In this document: positions 8,070 to 20,881 of the stretch, piece after piece
How the letters are laid out: the number at the start of each line of letters is the position of its first letter
How positions within the stretch are numbered: the stretch's first letter is position 1
Assembly: GCA_028122555.1 (NCBI GenBank)
Contig: JAOHSH010000002.1
Location: forward strand, 1-64,000
Length of the DNA stretch: 64,000 nt
Direction of reading: 5' to 3'
DNA from: Methylophilaceae bacterium
GTDB lineage: Bacteria; Pseudomonadota; Gammaproteobacteria; Burkholderiales; Methylophilaceae
Translations under genes and position numbers: made by a program
The notes under the pieces: generated by a model
Seen by the model: only the letters and a program-made list of their open reading frames with translations
Told to the model about the DNA's origin: nothing
Databases searched by the model: none

Positions 8070-10155
8070 GTTTATTTATAATTGCATCCGCAATATTTCT
8101 TGGTGCTTCAGCGTAATGTTTAAACTCCATCGAGTAAGTTGCCCGGCCTTGTGATAATGACCTCACAGTTGTTGAGTAACCAAACATCTCTGCAAGAGGA
8201 ACCTCTAAACGTAATACTTTACCTGTAGCATTATCTTCCATACCTTGAACAATACCCCTTCTAGATGATAAATCACCCATCACATCTCCCATATATTCTT
8301 CAGGGGTTTCAACTTCAACCGCCATCATTGGTTCTAAAATAATTGGATCTGCTTTTTTACACCCATCTTTGAATGCAAATGATGCTGCCATTTTAAATGC
8401 ATTTTCATTTGAGTCAACATCATGGAAGGATCCATCATAAAGAGTTACTTTTACGTCTTCAACTGGGTAACCAGCAAGCACTCCTGATGTAATAGTTTCT
8501 TTTAACCCTTTATCGACTGCCGGGATAAATTCTCTTGGAACTGCTCCTCCCTTAATCTCATCAATAAATTCATATCCTTTTCCAGCTTCATTAGGCTGAA
8601 TCTTAAGCCATACATGTCCATATTGACCCTTACCACCAGATTGTTTCACAAATTTACCTTCGGCCTCTACTGTTTTCTTAATTGCTTCTCGATAAGCAAC
8701 TTGAGGTGCTCCTATATTTGCATCTACTGTAAACTCTCGCTTCATTCTATCAACTAAAATTTCTAAATGTAGCTCCCCCATTCCTGAGATAATAGTTTGA
8801 TTTGTCTCCTCATCCGTTTTTACTCTGAATGATGGGTCTTCTTGAGCGAGTCTTCCTAAAGCAATTCCCATTTTCTCTTGGTCTGCTTTTGTTTTTGGTT
8901 CTACTGCAACATGAATTACTGGCTCTGGAAAAATCATACGTTCAAGAATAATTGGCTTCTTAATATCGCATAGCGTTTCACCAGTAGTGACATCTTTTAA
9001 GCCAACTGCTGCAGCTATATCACCTGCTCTAACCTCTTTAATTTCTTCACGATTATTTGCATGCATCTGGAGAATACGTCCAATACGTTCTTTCTTTCCA
9101 TTAATAGAATTTAATACCGTATCTCCAGCTTTTACTATTCCTGAATAAACTCTAAAGAAAATCAACTGGCCAACAAAAGGATCAGTTGCAATTTTAAATC
9201 CTAGAGCAGCAAATGGAGCTTCATCAGATGGTTTACAAGTCATTTCATTACCAGATTCATCCTCACCTGGCGTTTCATCTATATCAATTGGGGATGGCAT
9301 AAATTCAATAACTGAATCAAGCATTGCTTGTACGCCTTTATTTTTAAATGCTGAGCCACATAACATAGGAACTATTTCATTTGATAGAGTTCTGATGCGC
9401 AATCCTTCTTTAACTTCTTCTTCAGACAAATCACCTGTCTCAAGGTATTTATTCATTAAATCTTCATTTGCCTCAGCAGCTGTTTCTAACATATTATCTC
9501 GCCACTTTTTACATGTATCAATTAAATCAGCTGGTATATCTTTATATTCAAAAGTTATTCCATTATCCTCTTCATTCCATATAATCGCCTTCATCTTTAC
9601 AAGATCAACAACTCCAGTAAATGTTTCGGCAGCGCCAATAGGAACTTGAATAGGAATAGGGTTTGCCTTTAATCTAGATTTCATTTGATCATGAACTTTA
9701 AAGAAATCTGCTCCAGCACGATCCATTTTATTTACAAATGCAAGGCGAGGTACTTTATATTTATTTGCTTGACGCCATACAGTTTCGGATTGTGGTTGAA
9801 CTCCACCAACTGCACAATAAACCATACAAGCCCCATCTAATACTCTCATAGAACGCTCAACTTCAATTGTAAAATCAACGTGGCCAGGAGTATCAATAAT
9901 ATTAATACGATGTTGATCAAATTGGTTACTCATTCCTTTCCAAAAGCATGTTGTTGCAGCAGAAGTAATTGTTATTCCTCTTTCTTGTTCTTGCTCCATC
10001 CAATCCATAGTAGCTGCACCATCATGCACTTCACCAATTTTATGATTCACACCTGTGTAAAGTAAAACTCTCTCTGTTGTAGTAGTTTTACCAGCATCAA
10101 TATGAGCACTAATACCTATATTTCTGTAACGTTCAATGGGAGTTATTCGAGCCAC
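8065..10155 (-). CDS. fusA: Elongation factor G
   Basis: EF-G is the translocase GTPase of translation and also works with RRF in ribosome recycling. The 696-residue product has the G1 motif [17 protein letters not shown] and [10 protein letters not shown], then the domain II-V sequence ending near [19 protein letters not shown]. Length is normal. It lies 20 bases after rpsG in the str operon. Confidence 0.98.
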   Translation of the reverse strand: MARITPIERYRNIGISAHIDAGKTTTTERVLLYTGVNHKIGEVHDGAATMDWMEQEQERGITITSAATTCFWKGMSNQFDQHRINIIDTPGHVDFTIEVERSMRVLDGACMVYCAVGGVQPQSETVWRQANKYKVPRLAFVNKMDRAGADFFKVHDQMKSRLKANPIPIQVPIGAAETFTGVVDLVKMKAIIWNEEDNGITFEYKDIPADLIDTCKKWRDNMLETAAEANEDLMNKYLETGDLSEEEVKEGLRIRTLSNEIVPMLCGSAFKNKGVQAMLDSVIEFMPSPIDIDETPGEDESGNEMTCKPSDEAPFAALGFKIATDPFVGQLIFFRVYSGIVKAGDTVLNSINGKKERIGRILQMHANNREEIKEVRAGDIAAAVGLKDVTTGETLCDIKKPIILERMIFPEPVIHVAVEPKTKADQEKMGIALGRLAQEDPSFRVKTDEETNQTIISGMGELHLEILVDRMKREFTVDANIGAPQVAYREAIKKTVEAEGKFVKQSGGKGQYGHVWLKIQPNEAGKGYEFIDEIKGGAVPREFIPAVDKGLKETITSGVLAGYPVEDVKVTLYDGSFHDVDSNENAFKMAASFAFKDGCKKADPIILEPMMAVEVETPEEYMGDVMGDLSSRRGIVQGMEDNATGKVLRLEVPLAEMFGYSTTVRSLSQGRATYSMEFKHYAEAPRNIADAIINKQ

Positions 10156-10175
10156 TTAATATACCTTTAACAAAA

Positions 10176-10646
10176 TTAAAAACGGAAATGTGAGAAGGCT
10201 TTATTTGCTTCTGCCATACGATGAACTTCTTCTCTTTTTTTCATCGCTGACCCTTTGTTTTCTGATGCTTCCATGAGTTCAGCTGCTAGGCGTAAGTCCA
10301 TGGATTTCTCACCTCTTTTTCTTGCTGCATCTCTTAACCATCTCATTGCAAGAGCCGACCTTCTTGATGGCCTAACCTCGACTGGTACTTGATAGTTTGC
10401 CCCACCAACACGTCTACTTTTTACCTCTACTAGTGGTCTTAGATTATCAATAGCCAGCGAAAATACTTCAATTGGATCTTTGCCGCTTTTAGTTTGTATT
10501 TGATCGAAAGCACCATAAATTAATCTTTCTGCAACTGATTTTTTACCACTAGTCATCAATACATTTACAAACTTAGATACTTCTTGGCTTCCAAATTTTG
10601 GATCCTGAAGAATTTGTCTTTTTGGAACATCTCTACGTCTTGGCAT
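10176..10646 (-). CDS. rpsG: 30S ribosomal protein S7
   Basis: S7 nucleates assembly of the 30S head and represses the str operon in E. coli. The 156-residue product begins [20 protein letters not shown] and contains the family's [19 protein letters not shown] stretch. It follows rpsL by 23 bases. I could not identify an S7 control structure in the short intercistronic region. Confidence 0.98.
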   Translation of the reverse strand: MPRRRDVPKRQILQDPKFGSQEVSKFVNVLMTSGKKSVAERLIYGAFDQIQTKSGKDPIEVFSLAIDNLRPLVEVKSRRVGGANYQVPVEVRPSRRSALAMRWLRDAARKRGEKSMDLRLAAELMEASENKGSAMKKREEVHRMAEANKAFSHFRF

Positions 10647-10669
10647 ATCATGTAACCTCTATATTTAAA

Positions 10670-11047
10670 TTAACCTTCTTTTGGGCGTTTAGTTCCATAT
10701 TTAGAACGGCCTTGTTTTCTGTCTTTGACACCTGATGTATCCAAATTACCTCGGACCATATGATATCTAACGCCAGGTAAATCTTTAACTCGCCCTCCAC
10801 GAAGTAAAACAACTGAATGCTCTTGGAGATTATGTCCTTCGCCTCCAATGTAACTTATCACTTCATATCCAGTAGTCAATCGAACTTTAGCTACTTTTCT
10901 TAGAGCAGAATTTGGTTTTTTAGGTGTTGTAGTATACACACGAGTACAAACACCTCTTTTTTGAGGGGAAGCCTCAAGCGCAGGAACTTTACTCTTTTCA
11001 ATTATTCTCTTCCTGGACTTTCTTATTAACTGATTAACTGTAGGCAT
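10670..11047 (-). CDS. rpsL: 30S ribosomal protein S12
   Basis: S12 lies at the decoding centre, and changes in it give streptomycin resistance. The 125-residue product contains [19 protein letters not shown] and [13 protein letters not shown], with the wild-type lysines at the classic resistance positions. It is the first gene of the str operon, preceded by its own consensus promoter and a hairpin-bearing leader. Confidence 0.98.
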   Translation of the reverse strand: MPTVNQLIRKSRKRIIEKSKVPALEASPQKRGVCTRVYTTTPKKPNSALRKVAKVRLTTGYEVISYIGGEGHNLQEHSVVLLRGGRVKDLPGVRYHMVRGNLDTSGVKDRKQGRSKYGTKRPKEG

Positions 11048-11092
11048 TACCTATCCTTTTAATTTAATATACTTTAAAAAAAACCATTCTAA

Positions 11093-11121
11093 CCTTTTTC
11101 AGAACTTATTCTTGAAAAAGG
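11093..11121 (-). promoter_or_regulatory. Hairpin at the 5' end of the rpsL leader
   Basis: CCTTTTTC pairs with GAAAAAGG, extended inside by AGAA with TTCT across a 4-base loop, and a run of eight U follows nine bases later. It starts almost exactly at the expected start of the rpsL transcript. It may act as a leaky terminator for rpoBC read-through, a leader attenuator or a 5' stabiliser; the U-run is too far from the stem for a textbook terminator. Confidence 0.45.
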
Positions 11122-11126
11122 CGAGA

Positions 11127-11155
11127 ATTGTATTTCGCTTCGCTCATAATGTCAA
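11127..11155 (-). promoter_or_regulatory. Sigma-70 type promoter of the str operon
   Basis: On the minus strand a perfect TTGACA (11150-11155) is followed after exactly 17 bases by TACAAT (11127-11132). It lies in the 115-base gap between rpoC and rpsL and is the best consensus promoter I see in the window, as expected for rpsL-rpsG-fusA-tuf. Confidence 0.85.
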
Positions 11156-11162
11156 CTTAAAA

Positions 11163-14100
11163 TTACTTTGTTGGCTCCTTAATTTCTAAATCATTATCGA
11201 CAGATTCTTGAGTTTTTCCTTCATCACTCTCAGTTTCCGACTCATCATTTTTGACAGATGGGACAAAAGCCTCTTCTGCTTTCTCTAAATTACTCATTTC
11301 ACCATCTACACTATCAACTTTTTCATTTTTTGCATCAGCAAATTCTTTTCTATTGTCATGATAGGCCTGCCCAGTTCCTGCAGGAATTAGTCGACCAACA
11401 ATTACATTCTCTTTTAGTCCTCTTAGATGATCTCGTTTTCCAAGAATTGCAGCTTCAGTTAGAACACGAGTAGTTTCTTGGAAAGATGCTGCAGAAATAA
11501 ATGAATCTGTTGAAAGTGATGCTTTTGTAATACCTTTTAAAATAGGTTCGAATTCAGCTTCTTTTTTCTTATTAGCTCTCATATCGTCATTTACTTTAAA
11601 TACTTCTGCACGTTCTACCTCTTCACCATTGATAAATGAAGTATCTCCAGCTTTAGTAACTCTTACTCGTCTGAGCATTTGTCTTACAATCACTTCAATA
11701 TGTTTATCGTTTATTTTTACGCCTTGTAATCTATAAACATCTTGTACTTCATCGATGATATATCTTGCAAGAGCTTCCCTACCTTGAAGTCTTAGAATAT
11801 CAGCTGGATCAGCTGGACCATCAACAATAACTTCACCTTTAGTAACAACTTGACCATCATGTGCTGTTACATGTTTATCTTTAGGGATCAAAAATTCACT
11901 TACTTCTCCGTCTGAATCTGTTATTACTAAACGTTGTTTACCCTTAGTGTCCTTACCAAAAGAAACGGTACCAGTATTTTCAGCTAGGACGCCCGCATCC
12001 TTAGGAGAGCGTGCTTCAAACAACTCTGCCACTCTAGGTAAGCCTCCAGTAATATCTCTGGTTTTAGAAGATTCTTGAGGAATTCTTGCTATGATGTCAC
12101 CTTTCTTAACTTCTTGATTTTCTGTAACAGTTATGATGTATCCAAGTTGGAAGGTTATATTAACTGTTTTATCAGTTTCATTTATTTTTACTTCTTTTCC
12201 TTTGGTATCTACAAGTTTCATTTGTGGCCTTAGTCCTTTTGATTGACCAGCTTTTTGTTTAGACTCCTTAACCTCAAGTGTTGATAATCCAGTAACGTCA
12301 TCTATTTTTTTCTCAACGGTTACACCTTCTTCAACATTCTCTAATTTTGCAATTCCATCATGTTCAGAAATAATTGGTCTATTATGAGGGTCCCAGGTAG
12401 CCATCACCATTCCAGCTTTTACAATTTGAGCATCATCTGCTAGCAAAGTTGCGCCGTAAGGAACTTTATGTGATTCTCGCTCTCTCCCAGTCTCATCTTC
12501 AATAATGAATTCTCCTTTTCTTGAAACAACTACTTTTTCACCATTAGCATTTGTAACTAAATTCATTGCTTTATATCTAACTGAACCAGCAGCTTTATTT
12601 TCTATTTGACTTACAGATGCTGCCCTTGAGACTGCCCCACCAATATGAAATGTTCTCATAGTAAGCTGTGTTCCAGGCTCGCCAATTGATTGAGCTGCAA
12701 TTACTCCAACTGCCTCTCCTTTGTTGATTAAATTACCTCTACCAAGATCTCTTCCATAACATTTAGCACAAATTCCGTAGCGAGTCTTACAAGTAAGGGC
12801 AGTTCTAACAGTTACTTCATCTATACCAAGAGTCTCAATTTTTTCAACCTCATCCTCTCCCAAAAGAACACCTGCATTGTAGAGAATTTCTTGTGTCTCT
12901 GGATTTATTATATCGAAGGCAGTAACTCTACCTAAGATTCTGTCACCAAGAGGAGTAACAGTCTCCCCACCTTTAACTAATGCTTTAGTTAGAAGTCCTT
13001 CATCCGTTCCACAATCCAGTTCCGTAACTACAAGGTCTTGAGTTACATCAACTAATCTTCTCGTTAAATAACCAGAGTTTGCGGTTTTAAGTGCTGTATC
13101 TGCTAAACCTTTTCGTGCTCCGTGAGTAGATATAAAATATTGCAAAACATTTAATCCATCACGAAAGTTTGCTGTAATAGGGGTCTCTATAATTGAGCCA
13201 TCAGGTCTAGCCATTAATCCTCGCATTCCAGCTAACTGCCTAACTTGAGCTGCGGAACCCCTAGCACCTGAATCTGCCATCATATAAATAGCATTAAATG
13301 ATTCCTGACGAATTGGATTTCCATTCTCCATCATTAATTTTCCATCTTCATCAACTACAGATTCATCCTGCAATTGAGACATCATTGCATCAGCAACTTT
13401 ATCGCCTGTTCGACCCCATATATCTACAACTTTATTATATCTCTCACCTTGTGTAACAAGTCCAGAAGAATACTGATCTTCAATTTCTTGAACCTCAGAC
13501 CTTGCATCCTCAAGTAATTGTTCTTTTTCAGGTGGTATCTTCATGTCATGAACAGTAATGGACATACCTGATTTTGTTGCATATTTATAACCCATATTTT
13601 TCAAGTTATCTGCAAGAATTACTGTATCTCGAATTCCTATTTTTCTGAATGCAACATTAATAAGTGTTGATATTTCTTTCTTCTTTAAACTCTTATTAAT
13701 TAAATCAAAGGGTAATCCAGCTGGTAAAATCTCTGATAATAAAGCTCTACCAACAGTTGTTTCATATCTATTTACTTTTAAAGTAGTACTTCCATCAAAA
13801 TTTAATTCATGTTCACTAATTCTTACTGTAACTTTCGAATGAAGAGAAGCGCTTCCGTTATCATATGCACGCCTTACTTCATCAACATCAGAAAATTTCA
13901 TATTTTTTCCTTTTGCTGAAATTTTCTCTCTAGTTAAATAATAAAGTCCTAAAACAATATCCTGTGAAGGCACAATGATTGGTTCACCATTCGCAGGTGA
14001 TAAAATATTATTAGATGCCAACATTAGTGTTCTCGCTTCCATTTGCGCCTCAAGCGATAAAGGAACATGGACAGCCATTTGATCGCCATCAAAATCTGCA

Positions 14101-15476
14101 TTAAAAGCAGCACAAACTAATGGGTGGAGTTGAATCGCTTTACCTTCTATTAATACTGGCTCAAAAGCCTGAATACCTAATCTATGAAGAGTTGGTGCTC
14201 TATTTAAAAGTACTGGATGCTCTCTAATTACATCTTCTAGAATATCCCATACTTCTGGTCCTTCTTCCTCTACCTTTTTCTTCGCTGCCTTTATGGTAGT
14301 CGCTAATCCTAGCATTTCTAATTTATTAAAAATAAAAGGCTTAAATAATTCCAGTGCCATTTTTTTTGGTAATCCACATTGATGTAATTTTAATTGAGGG
14401 CCAACAACAATTACCGAACGCCCAGAATAATCAACTCTCTTTCCTAATAAATTCTGTCTAAATCGACCACCTTTCCCTTTAATCATATCTGCTAATGATT
14501 TTAGTGGCCTTTTATTTGCACCAGTCATTACCTTTCCACGTCGACCATTATCAAGTAAAGAATCAACAGACTCCTGCAACATTCTCTTTTCATTTTTTAC
14601 AATAATTTCAGGCGCTCTTAAATCAAGTAAACGACGAAGACGATTATTTCTATTAATAACTCTTCGATATAAATCATTCAAATCAGATGTCGCGAATCTT
14701 CCACCATCAAGAGGAACTAATGGTCTTAACTCAGGAGGTAATACGGGTAAAATATCTAAAATCATCCATTCTGGTTTAATTTTAGAATGCTTAAAAGCTT
14801 CTAAAACTTTCAATCTTTTTGCAAGTTTTTTTTGCTTAGCTTCAGAGCTAGTCGCTTTTAATTCGTCATGTAATTCATCACATACTTCACTAATTTTAAT
14901 TGATTTTAAAAGTTCTTTGACTCCTGCAGCTCCCATTACAGCAGTGAATCCATCTCCATATTCTTCCTGTTTAGACAAATAGTCATCTTCAGAAAGCAAT
15001 TGACCCTTTTTAAGCTCTGGAACCATCATGGGATCAGTTACCATATATGCTTCAAAATATAGAACTCTTTCAATATCTCTTAAAGGAATATCAAGAACCA
15101 TTCCTAAGCGACTTGGTAAACTCTTAAGAAACCAAATATGTGCAACAGGACTTGCAAGATCAATATGCCCCATTCGCTCTCGTCTTACCTTTGATAAAGT
15201 AACTTCAACGCCACATTTTTCACAAATAACTCCTCGATGCTTTAACCTTTTATACTTTCCACACAAACATTCATAATCTTTTGTTGGTCCAAAAATTTTT
15301 GCACAGAAAAGACCATCTCTTTCTGGCTTAAAAGTTCTATAGTTAATAGTTTCTGGTTTTTTTACTTCACCAAAAGACCAAGCCCTTATTTGTTCCGGAG
15401 ACGCCAATGCAATTTTAATTGCATCAAATTCTTGTTGCTGTGTAGTCTGTTTAAATAGATCTAGTAATGCTTTCAT
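11163..15476 (-). CDS. rpoC: DNA-directed RNA polymerase subunit beta'
   Basis: The beta' subunit holds the catalytic Mg2+ and the clamp of RNA polymerase. The 1,437-residue product has the N-terminal zinc site (CLCGKY with CEKCG), the active-site loop [12 protein letters not shown], the trigger-loop region [19 protein letters not shown], and the second zinc site ([13 protein letters not shown]). It is slightly longer than E. coli beta' (1,407). The last ~55 residues form an acidic low-complexity tail rich in Glu, Asp and Ser. It lies 11 bases after rpoB. Confidence 0.98.
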   Translation of the reverse strand: MKALLDLFKQTTQQQEFDAIKIALASPEQIRAWSFGEVKKPETINYRTFKPERDGLFCAKIFGPTKDYECLCGKYKRLKHRGVICEKCGVEVTLSKVRRERMGHIDLASPVAHIWFLKSLPSRLGMVLDIPLRDIERVLYFEAYMVTDPMMVPELKKGQLLSEDDYLSKQEEYGDGFTAVMGAAGVKELLKSIKISEVCDELHDELKATSSEAKQKKLAKRLKVLEAFKHSKIKPEWMILDILPVLPPELRPLVPLDGGRFATSDLNDLYRRVINRNNRLRRLLDLRAPEIIVKNEKRMLQESVDSLLDNGRRGKVMTGANKRPLKSLADMIKGKGGRFRQNLLGKRVDYSGRSVIVVGPQLKLHQCGLPKKMALELFKPFIFNKLEMLGLATTIKAAKKKVEEEGPEVWDILEDVIREHPVLLNRAPTLHRLGIQAFEPVLIEGKAIQLHPLVCAAFNADFDGDQMAVHVPLSLEAQMEARTLMLASNNILSPANGEPIIVPSQDIVLGLYYLTREKISAKGKNMKFSDVDEVRRAYDNGSASLHSKVTVRISEHELNFDGSTTLKVNRYETTVGRALLSEILPAGLPFDLINKSLKKKEISTLINVAFRKIGIRDTVILADNLKNMGYKYATKSGMSITVHDMKIPPEKEQLLEDARSEVQEIEDQYSSGLVTQGERYNKVVDIWGRTGDKVADAMMSQLQDESVVDEDGKLMMENGNPIRQESFNAIYMMADSGARGSAAQVRQLAGMRGLMARPDGSIIETPITANFRDGLNVLQYFISTHGARKGLADTALKTANSGYLTRRLVDVTQDLVVTELDCGTDEGLLTKALVKGGETVTPLGDRILGRVTAFDIINPETQEILYNAGVLLGEDEVEKIETLGIDEVTVRTALTCKTRYGICAKCYGRDLGRGNLINKGEAVGVIAAQSIGEPGTQLTMRTFHIGGAVSRAASVSQIENKAAGSVRYKAMNLVTNANGEKVVVSRKGEFIIEDETGRERESHKVPYGATLLADDAQIVKAGMVMATWDPHNRPIISEHDGIAKLENVEEGVTVEKKIDDVTGLSTLEVKESKQKAGQSKGLRPQMKLVDTKGKEVKINETDKTVNITFQLGYIITVTENQEVKKGDIIARIPQESSKTRDITGGLPRVAELFEARSPKDAGVLAENTGTVSFGKDTKGKQRLVITDSDGEVSEFLIPKDKHVTAHDGQVVTKGEVIVDGPADPADILRLQGREALARYIIDEVQDVYRLQGVKINDKHIEVIVRQMLRRVRVTKAGDTSFINGEEVERAEVFKVNDDMRANKKKEAEFEPILKGITKASLSTDSFISAASFQETTRVLTEAAILGKRDHLRGLKENVIVGRLIPAGTGQAYHDNRKEFADAKNEKVDSVDGEMSNLEKAEEAFVPSVKNDESETESDEGKTQESVDNDLEIKEPTK

Positions 15477-15487
15477 ATGTGATCTCC

Positions 15488-18400
15488 TTAGTTTCTATCT
15501 AGGTCAATATCAATTGCTAATGAACGAATTTCTTTGGTCAAAACATTAAATGATTCTGGCATGCCTGCATCTATCTTATGTTCGCCTTTGACAATATTTT
15601 CATATACTTTCGTTCTTCCTATTACATCATCCGATTTAACAGTGAGCATTTCTTGAAGTGTGTAAGAAGCTCCGTATGATTCCAAAGCCCATACCTCCAT
15701 CTCGCCAAATCGTTGGCCACCAAATTGAGCTTTACCCCCCAAAGGTTGTTGTGTTACAAGCGAATATGGTCCTGTTGATCTAGCATGCATTTTATCGTCA
15801 ACCAAATGATGAAGTTTTAATACGTGCATATAGCCAACTGTTACATTTCTTTCAAAAGGTTCGCCAGTTCTACCATCATATAACTTTACTTGTGTTTTTT
15901 TTGATGAAAAATCTAATAGCTTAGTGTGTTCGCTATCATCTGGGTAAGCCAAATCTAGCATGTACTGAATATCTGATTCTGCGCCACCATCAAAAACTGG
16001 AGTTGCGAAAGGAACGCCATCAGCTAAATTTGAAGCTAGCTCTTTCACTTCATCATCTTTTAATGATTTAATAGTTTCTACTTTACCAGATGATTCATTA
16101 TAAATTTTCTCGAGATAATTTCTAACTTCGGAAATTTTTTCTTCCCTTTGTAACATTTCATTTATTCTATCTCCAAGCCCTTTTGCAGCCCATCCTAAAT
16201 GAACTTCTAGAAGTTGTCCGATATTCATTCTTGATGGTAAACCAAGTGGATTTAAAACAATATCCAATGTTGTACCATCAGCCATGTAAGGCATATCTTC
16301 TTGTGGGGCAATTTTAGAAATTACACCCTTATTTCCGTGACGTCCTGCCATCTTATCACCTGGCTGAATTCTTCTTTTTACAGCCAAATAAACTTTAACC
16401 ATCTTCTGAACACCTGGCGGCAGTTCATCCCCTTGAGTTAATTTACGCTTCTTCTCCTCAAAACGATTATCAAATTCTTTTTTTGCTCTAATAAGATTTT
16501 CTTTTAATGTCTCTAGATTCTTTGAATCCTTATCATCTTTTAAACGAATATCAAACCATTCATATCTCTCAATTTCAGATAAGTTATCTTTATTTATTTT
16601 ATCTCCTTTTTTCAAAGGCTTTGGTCCGCCAACTATAGGTTTATTATTGATTGCTTTTTCAACTCTTGTAAAAATGTCTTCTTCAACAATTCTTTTTTGA
16701 TCATCTAAATCTTGTTGGTATGCTTCAAGCTGAGCAGTAATAATGGTTTCTGCACGATCATCTCTATCAATACCTTCACGAGTGAAAACTTGAACATCGA
16801 TAATTGTTCCTGACATACCTGACGGAACTCTCAAACTAGTATCCTTAACATCAGATGCTTTTTCACCGAAAATTGCTCTTAATAGTTTCTCTTCAGGGGT
16901 TAATTGTGTCTCACCTTTTGGAGTCACTTTACCAACTAAGACATCTCCAGCTTCTACTTCTGCACCAATATAAATGATGCCTGATTCATCAAGTCGTCCT
17001 AACATTCTTTCTGATAAATTTGAAATATCTTGGGTAATCTCTTCTGCTCCAAGTTTTGTATCTCTTGCTAATACTTGCATTTCTTCAATATGTATTGAAG
17101 TATATCTATCTTCTGCAACAACTTTTTCTGAAATTAAAATTGAATCTTCAAAATTATATCCATTCCAAGGCATAAAACCGATCAACATATTTTGACCAAG
17201 AGCAAGTTCACCAATGTCCGTTGATGCACCATCGGCAACAATATCTCCTCTCTGAATTTTTTCCCCTATCTTAACCAAAGGTTTCTGGTTGATAGTTGTG
17301 TTTTGATTTGATCGGGTATATTTTGTTAAATTATAAATATCTACACCAATTTCATCCTGAGCTGTTTCTTTCTCATTAACCTTAACAACGATTCTTCTTG
17401 AATCTACATAATCTACTATACCGCCTCGCTTTGCTTGAACAGTAGTTCCAGAATCAGTAGCTACAGTTCTCTCAATTCCCGTTCCCACCAAAGCCTTTTC
17501 TGCTCTCAAACATGGTACTGCCTGTCTTTGCATATTAGCGCCCATTAAGGCTCTATTTGCATCATCATGCTCTAAAAATGGAATTAATGAGGCAGCTACA
17601 GATACAATCTGCCCAGGTGCAACATCCATGTAATTAATTTTGTCGTTATCAGCCATAGTGAATTCATTTTTATATCTAGAAGATACGCGACTTTCTTTAA
17701 ATTTACTTTTATTATCTAATTCCGAATTAGCTTGAGCAATTGTATATTCACTTTCTTCAATTGCTGATAAATAGTCAATTTCAGCTGTTACTTTTCCATC
17801 AGCAACTTTTCTGTAAGGAGTTTCCAAAAACCCATATTCATTTGTTCTAGCATACAAAGCAAGAGAATTGATTAAACCAATATTTGGTCCTTCCGGAGTT
17901 TCAATTGGACAAACTCGGCCATAATGAGTTGAATGAACATCTCTAACTTCAAATCCAGCTCTTTCACGAGTCAACCCACCAGGACCCAGAGCAGAGACTC
18001 TTCTTTTATGAGTAATCTCTGATAATGGGTTTGTTTGATCCATAAATTGAGATAGTTGTGAAGAGCCAAAAAATTCCTTAATTGCACTTGCAATTGGTTT
18101 AGAATTTATCAGATCTGTAGGCATTAAGTTGTCTGCCTCTGCTTGACCTAGACGTTCTTTTACTGCTCGTTCAACTCTGACTAAACCAGTTCTAAATTGA
18201 TTTTCAACTAATTCGCCTACTGATCGAATACGGCGATTTCCAAGATGATCAATATCATCAATGTCCCCTCTAGTATTTTTCAATTCAACGAGAAGGCCAA
18301 CAACTGCTAAAATATCTTCATTTGATAATACTGGTGAACCAGTTACTCCTTTTTCCCCTGCAGCCTCATGAAATCGTTTTAGCCAATTAGCATATTGATC

Positions 18401-19660
18401 ATATACTTTAGGAAATGCCCTACGATTAAATTTCATTCTTCCTACGTTTGATAGATCATATCTGTCAGGATTAAAAAATAATCCTTCAAATAAAGATTTA
18501 ACTGAATCCTCTGTTGGAGGCTCACCAGGCCTCATCATTCTATATATAGCAACTTGAGCAGCATATTGATCTGGAACTTCATCTGTAGATAAAGTTTGTG
18601 ATATAAAATCACCGTGATCAAGGTCATTTGAATAAAGAATATTGAATGTTTCTGTTCCAGATTCAAGAATTTTCTCGAATAACTCTTCAGTAATTTCCGC
18701 ATTTGTTGCAGCAATAACTTCACCCGTTTCAGTATCTATAATTGCTTTAGCAATTTTTTTTCCTATATAATCAAGCGGAACTGCTGGCAAAATTAATGAA
18801 GCTTTATTTTGAATTTCTACAACATGTCTTGCAGTAATTCTTTTTTCCGAGGCTACAATTAGATTGCCTTTTTTGTCTTTATAATCTCTTTTTGCAATTT
18901 CACCCCTCAGTCTTTCAGGAACAACTTCAATTGAAGCTTTTTTGTTTTTTATATGAAATTTTTCAAAATCATAAAAGGTTGTTAGAATTTCTTCTGGTGA
19001 CAACCCTAAAGCTTTTAAAAGCGTTGTTACTGGCATCTTTCTCCTGCGATCAATTCTAAAATATAATAAGTCTTTAGGGTCAAACTCAAAATCTAACCAA
19101 GAACCACGATAAGGAATAATTCTTGCTGAAAATAAAAATTTTCCTGAACTGTGCGACTTTCCTTTGTCATGTTCAAAAAATACGCCAGGGCTACGATGTA
19201 ATTGAGAAACAATTGCTCTTTCTGTTCCGTTGATCACAAAAGATCCATTTTGTGTCATCAAGGGAATTTTTCCCATATAAACTTCTTCTTCTTTTGTGTC
19301 TTTAATTACTTTTTTATCGCCAGATTCTCGATCATATATAGTTAAAAGTACTTTAACTTTTAGAACAACTTCGTATGTTAACCCTCTTTGTTGGCATTCT
19401 TTTACTTCAAACTCTTCCTTTCCTAAGGTATAACTTACAAAATCAAGTCTTGCAAAACCTGCATGGCTTGAAATTGGAAAAAGTGTATTAAAAGTTGACT
19501 GTAAGCCTGAATCAGTTCGATCTTCTGGTTTAATTTCTTCTTGAAGAAAAGCCTTATATGACTCAAGTTGAAGTGCTAAAAGATAAGGTATATCTAATAC
19601 AGTCTCTCTTTTTGCAAAACTTTTTCTAATACGTTTTTTTTCAGTAAAGGAATAACTCAT
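15488..19660 (-). CDS. rpoB: DNA-directed RNA polymerase subunit beta
   Basis: The beta subunit forms the other half of the RNA polymerase active cleft. It contains the rifampicin-site region ([22 protein letters not shown]), [13 protein letters not shown] and the C-terminal [20 protein letters not shown]. The ORF track begins 11 codons upstream, but I start at the ATG at 19660 ([15 protein letters not shown]), which matches family starts and has a GGAG 5 bases upstream. This gives 1,390 residues. The gene follows a double hairpin after rplL. Confidence 0.97.
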   Translation of the reverse strand: MSYSFTEKKRIRKSFAKRETVLDIPYLLALQLESYKAFLQEEIKPEDRTDSGLQSTFNTLFPISSHAGFARLDFVSYTLGKEEFEVKECQQRGLTYEVVLKVKVLLTIYDRESGDKKVIKDTKEEEVYMGKIPLMTQNGSFVINGTERAIVSQLHRSPGVFFEHDKGKSHSSGKFLFSARIIPYRGSWLDFEFDPKDLLYFRIDRRRKMPVTTLLKALGLSPEEILTTFYDFEKFHIKNKKASIEVVPERLRGEIAKRDYKDKKGNLIVASEKRITARHVVEIQNKASLILPAVPLDYIGKKIAKAIIDTETGEVIAATNAEITEELFEKILESGTETFNILYSNDLDHGDFISQTLSTDEVPDQYAAQVAIYRMMRPGEPPTEDSVKSLFEGLFFNPDRYDLSNVGRMKFNRRAFPKVYDQYANWLKRFHEAAGEKGVTGSPVLSNEDILAVVGLLVELKNTRGDIDDIDHLGNRRIRSVGELVENQFRTGLVRVERAVKERLGQAEADNLMPTDLINSKPIASAIKEFFGSSQLSQFMDQTNPLSEITHKRRVSALGPGGLTRERAGFEVRDVHSTHYGRVCPIETPEGPNIGLINSLALYARTNEYGFLETPYRKVADGKVTAEIDYLSAIEESEYTIAQANSELDNKSKFKESRVSSRYKNEFTMADNDKINYMDVAPGQIVSVAASLIPFLEHDDANRALMGANMQRQAVPCLRAEKALVGTGIERTVATDSGTTVQAKRGGIVDYVDSRRIVVKVNEKETAQDEIGVDIYNLTKYTRSNQNTTINQKPLVKIGEKIQRGDIVADGASTDIGELALGQNMLIGFMPWNGYNFEDSILISEKVVAEDRYTSIHIEEMQVLARDTKLGAEEITQDISNLSERMLGRLDESGIIYIGAEVEAGDVLVGKVTPKGETQLTPEEKLLRAIFGEKASDVKDTSLRVPSGMSGTIIDVQVFTREGIDRDDRAETIITAQLEAYQQDLDDQKRIVEEDIFTRVEKAINNKPIVGGPKPLKKGDKINKDNLSEIERYEWFDIRLKDDKDSKNLETLKENLIRAKKEFDNRFEEKKRKLTQGDELPPGVQKMVKVYLAVKRRIQPGDKMAGRHGNKGVISKIAPQEDMPYMADGTTLDIVLNPLGLPSRMNIGQLLEVHLGWAAKGLGDRINEMLQREEKISEVRNYLEKIYNESSGKVETIKSLKDDEVKELASNLADGVPFATPVFDGGAESDIQYMLDLAYPDDSEHTKLLDFSSKKTQVKLYDGRTGEPFERNVTVGYMHVLKLHHLVDDKMHARSTGPYSLVTQQPLGGKAQFGGQRFGEMEVWALESYGASYTLQEMLTVKSDDVIGRTKVYENIVKGEHKIDAGMPESFNVLTKEIRSLAIDIDLDRN

Positions 19661-19681
19661 TGCATCTCCAAGGTTTATGAA

Positions 19682-19724
19682 TTTATATAACAAAAAACTA
19701 ATAATTAATTTCTTGTTATATAAA
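19682..19724 (-). promoter_or_regulatory. AT-rich 12-bp-stem hairpin upstream of rpoB
   Basis: TTTATATAACAA (19682-19693) is the exact inverted copy of TTGTTATATAAA (19713-19724), with a 19-base spacer. The structure ends about 20 bases before the rpoB start codon. It could be a processing site or affect rpoB translation; nothing in the sequence decides between these. Confidence 0.5.
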
Positions 19725-19743
19725 ATCTGTTATCAAAAATAAA

Positions 19744-19780
19744 TGAAGGTTACCTTTAATTTAATAAAAGGTAACCTTCA
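19744..19780 (-). terminator. rplL-rpoB attenuator-like hairpin
   Basis: A perfect 14-bp stem, TGAAGGTTACCTTT with AAAGGTAACCTTCA around a 9-base loop, starts 12 bases after the rplL stop codon and is followed by TTTATTTTTG. E. coli also has a partial terminator at this spot, which makes several L7/L12 transcripts per beta transcript. Position, stem and U-rich tail favour the same role here. Confidence 0.7.
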
Positions 19781-19792
19781 AATAAGATTAAA

Positions 19793-20173
19793 TTATTTCA
19801 ACTCGCCTGTTGCGCCAGCTTCAGTTAATTTTTTCAAAGCTTCTTCAGCAGAAGCTTTATCTAAAGTTTCTTTAACAACTTTAGGGGCTGCGTCAACAAT
19901 GTCTTTAGCTTCCTTTAGACCAAGGCCTGTAATTTCACGCACTGCTTTAATTACATTCACTTTGTTGTCACCAACACCAGTTAAGTGAAGATCAAACTCG
20001 CTCTTATCATCAGCAGCAGCTGCATCACCGCCACCGCTTGCTGCTGGAGCTGCTACTGCAGCAGCAGCGGCAGAAACACCAAACTTTTCTTCCATTTCTT
20101 TGATCAATTCTGATAAATCTAGAACTGACATATTACCTATACCTTCTAAAATATCTTCTTTTGAAATAGCCAT
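19793..20173 (-). CDS. rplL: 50S ribosomal protein L7/L12
   Basis: L7/L12 forms the flexible stalk that recruits translation GTPases. The 126-residue product has the N-terminal dimerisation helix region ([17 protein letters not shown]), an Ala/Gly-rich hinge, and the C-terminal globular domain ([32 protein letters not shown]). The length is normal. It follows rplJ by 43 bases. Confidence 0.98.
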   Translation of the reverse strand: MAISKEDILEGIGNMSVLDLSELIKEMEEKFGVSAAAAAVAAPAASGGGDAAAADDKSEFDLHLTGVGDNKVNVIKAVREITGLGLKEAKDIVDAAPKVVKETLDKASAEEALKKLTEAGATGELK

Positions 20174-20216
20174 ACTGTAATACTCCTAATAGTTTTAATT
20201 AAGTCTCATCAAAAAA

Positions 20217-20738
20217 TTATGCTGGTTTTTGATCTCGAACTGCAGCAATACCTCTTACAAATTTTGTTGGTACTTCGTTTAGTGTACGAACAAATTTTGA
20301 AATTGGTGCCTGTATAGTTCCCATCAATTTTGCCAATAATTCTTCTCGACTTGGTAAAGAAGCAAGAGCTTTAATTGCTCCAACATCTAGTTTTTTATTC
20401 GGCATTGCACCTGTTTTTATAGTAAATAAATTATTTGTCTTGGCGAAGTCATTTAATATCTTTGCCGCCGACACAGGATCTTCTGATATTCCAAATAATA
20501 AAGGGCCTACCATATCTTCTGATAGTGACGAAAATGGAGTATTCTCAACTGCTCTTTTAACTAATCTATTCTTAAGCACTTTAAGATAAACGCCAGATTT
20601 TCTTGCTTCTGCCCTTAGAATTGTCATATCTTGAACACCAACCCCACGATACTCTGCGAGTATCATAGATTGAGCATTCTCAATCTGCTTACTAACTTCA
20701 GCTACAACTACCTTCTTTTTTTCAAGATTCAGACTCAA
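20217..20738 (-). CDS. rplJ: 50S ribosomal protein L10 (TTG start)
   Basis: L10 anchors the L7/L12 stalk to the ribosome and in many proteobacteria represses its own operon by binding the mRNA leader. The 173-residue product reads [19 protein letters not shown], aligning with the usual MALNL start. The initiator is TTG at 20738, preceded by AAGGAG at a good distance; no ATG lies nearby in frame. A weak start codon under a folded leader fits an autoregulated gene. Confidence 0.97.
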   Translation of the reverse strand: MSLNLEKKKVVVAEVSKQIENAQSMILAEYRGVGVQDMTILRAEARKSGVYLKVLKNRLVKRAVENTPFSSLSEDMVGPLLFGISEDPVSAAKILNDFAKTNNLFTIKTGAMPNKKLDVGAIKALASLPSREELLAKLMGTIQAPISKFVRTLNEVPTKFVRGIAAVRDQKPA

Positions 20739-20773
20739 GGTCTTCTCCTTACGTTAAATAAAAGCATTAGTTT

Positions 20774-20881
20774 CCTAATACTAAGTAAAACGACGACCTC
20801 TATCAGGATATTATCCTTAAGGGGATTCGCCATCTGCGTAGGTTTAATTATCTAAATTAAACTTTCGTACCTACGGTCTTT
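20774..20881 (-). promoter_or_regulatory. L10 leader RNA (ribosomal protein autoregulatory site)
   Basis: The transcript before rplJ reads AAGACCGTAGGT, a stem extended by AGTTTAATT with AATTAAA, then CCTACGCAGATGGCGA. CGTAGGT pairs with ACCTACG (20837-20843 with 20869-20875). This GACCGUAGGU ... ACCUACGCAGAUGGCG pattern is the known L10-leader element that binds the L10-L12 complex. A further small hairpin (TTCATTG with CAATGAA, 20888-20911) sits just upstream. Confidence 0.8.

Noticed and set aside
10648-10848. 66-codon ORF overlapping rpsL and the rpsL-rpsG gap
   Set aside because: It lies in another frame of the conserved rpsL coding region and has no separate ribosome-binding site.
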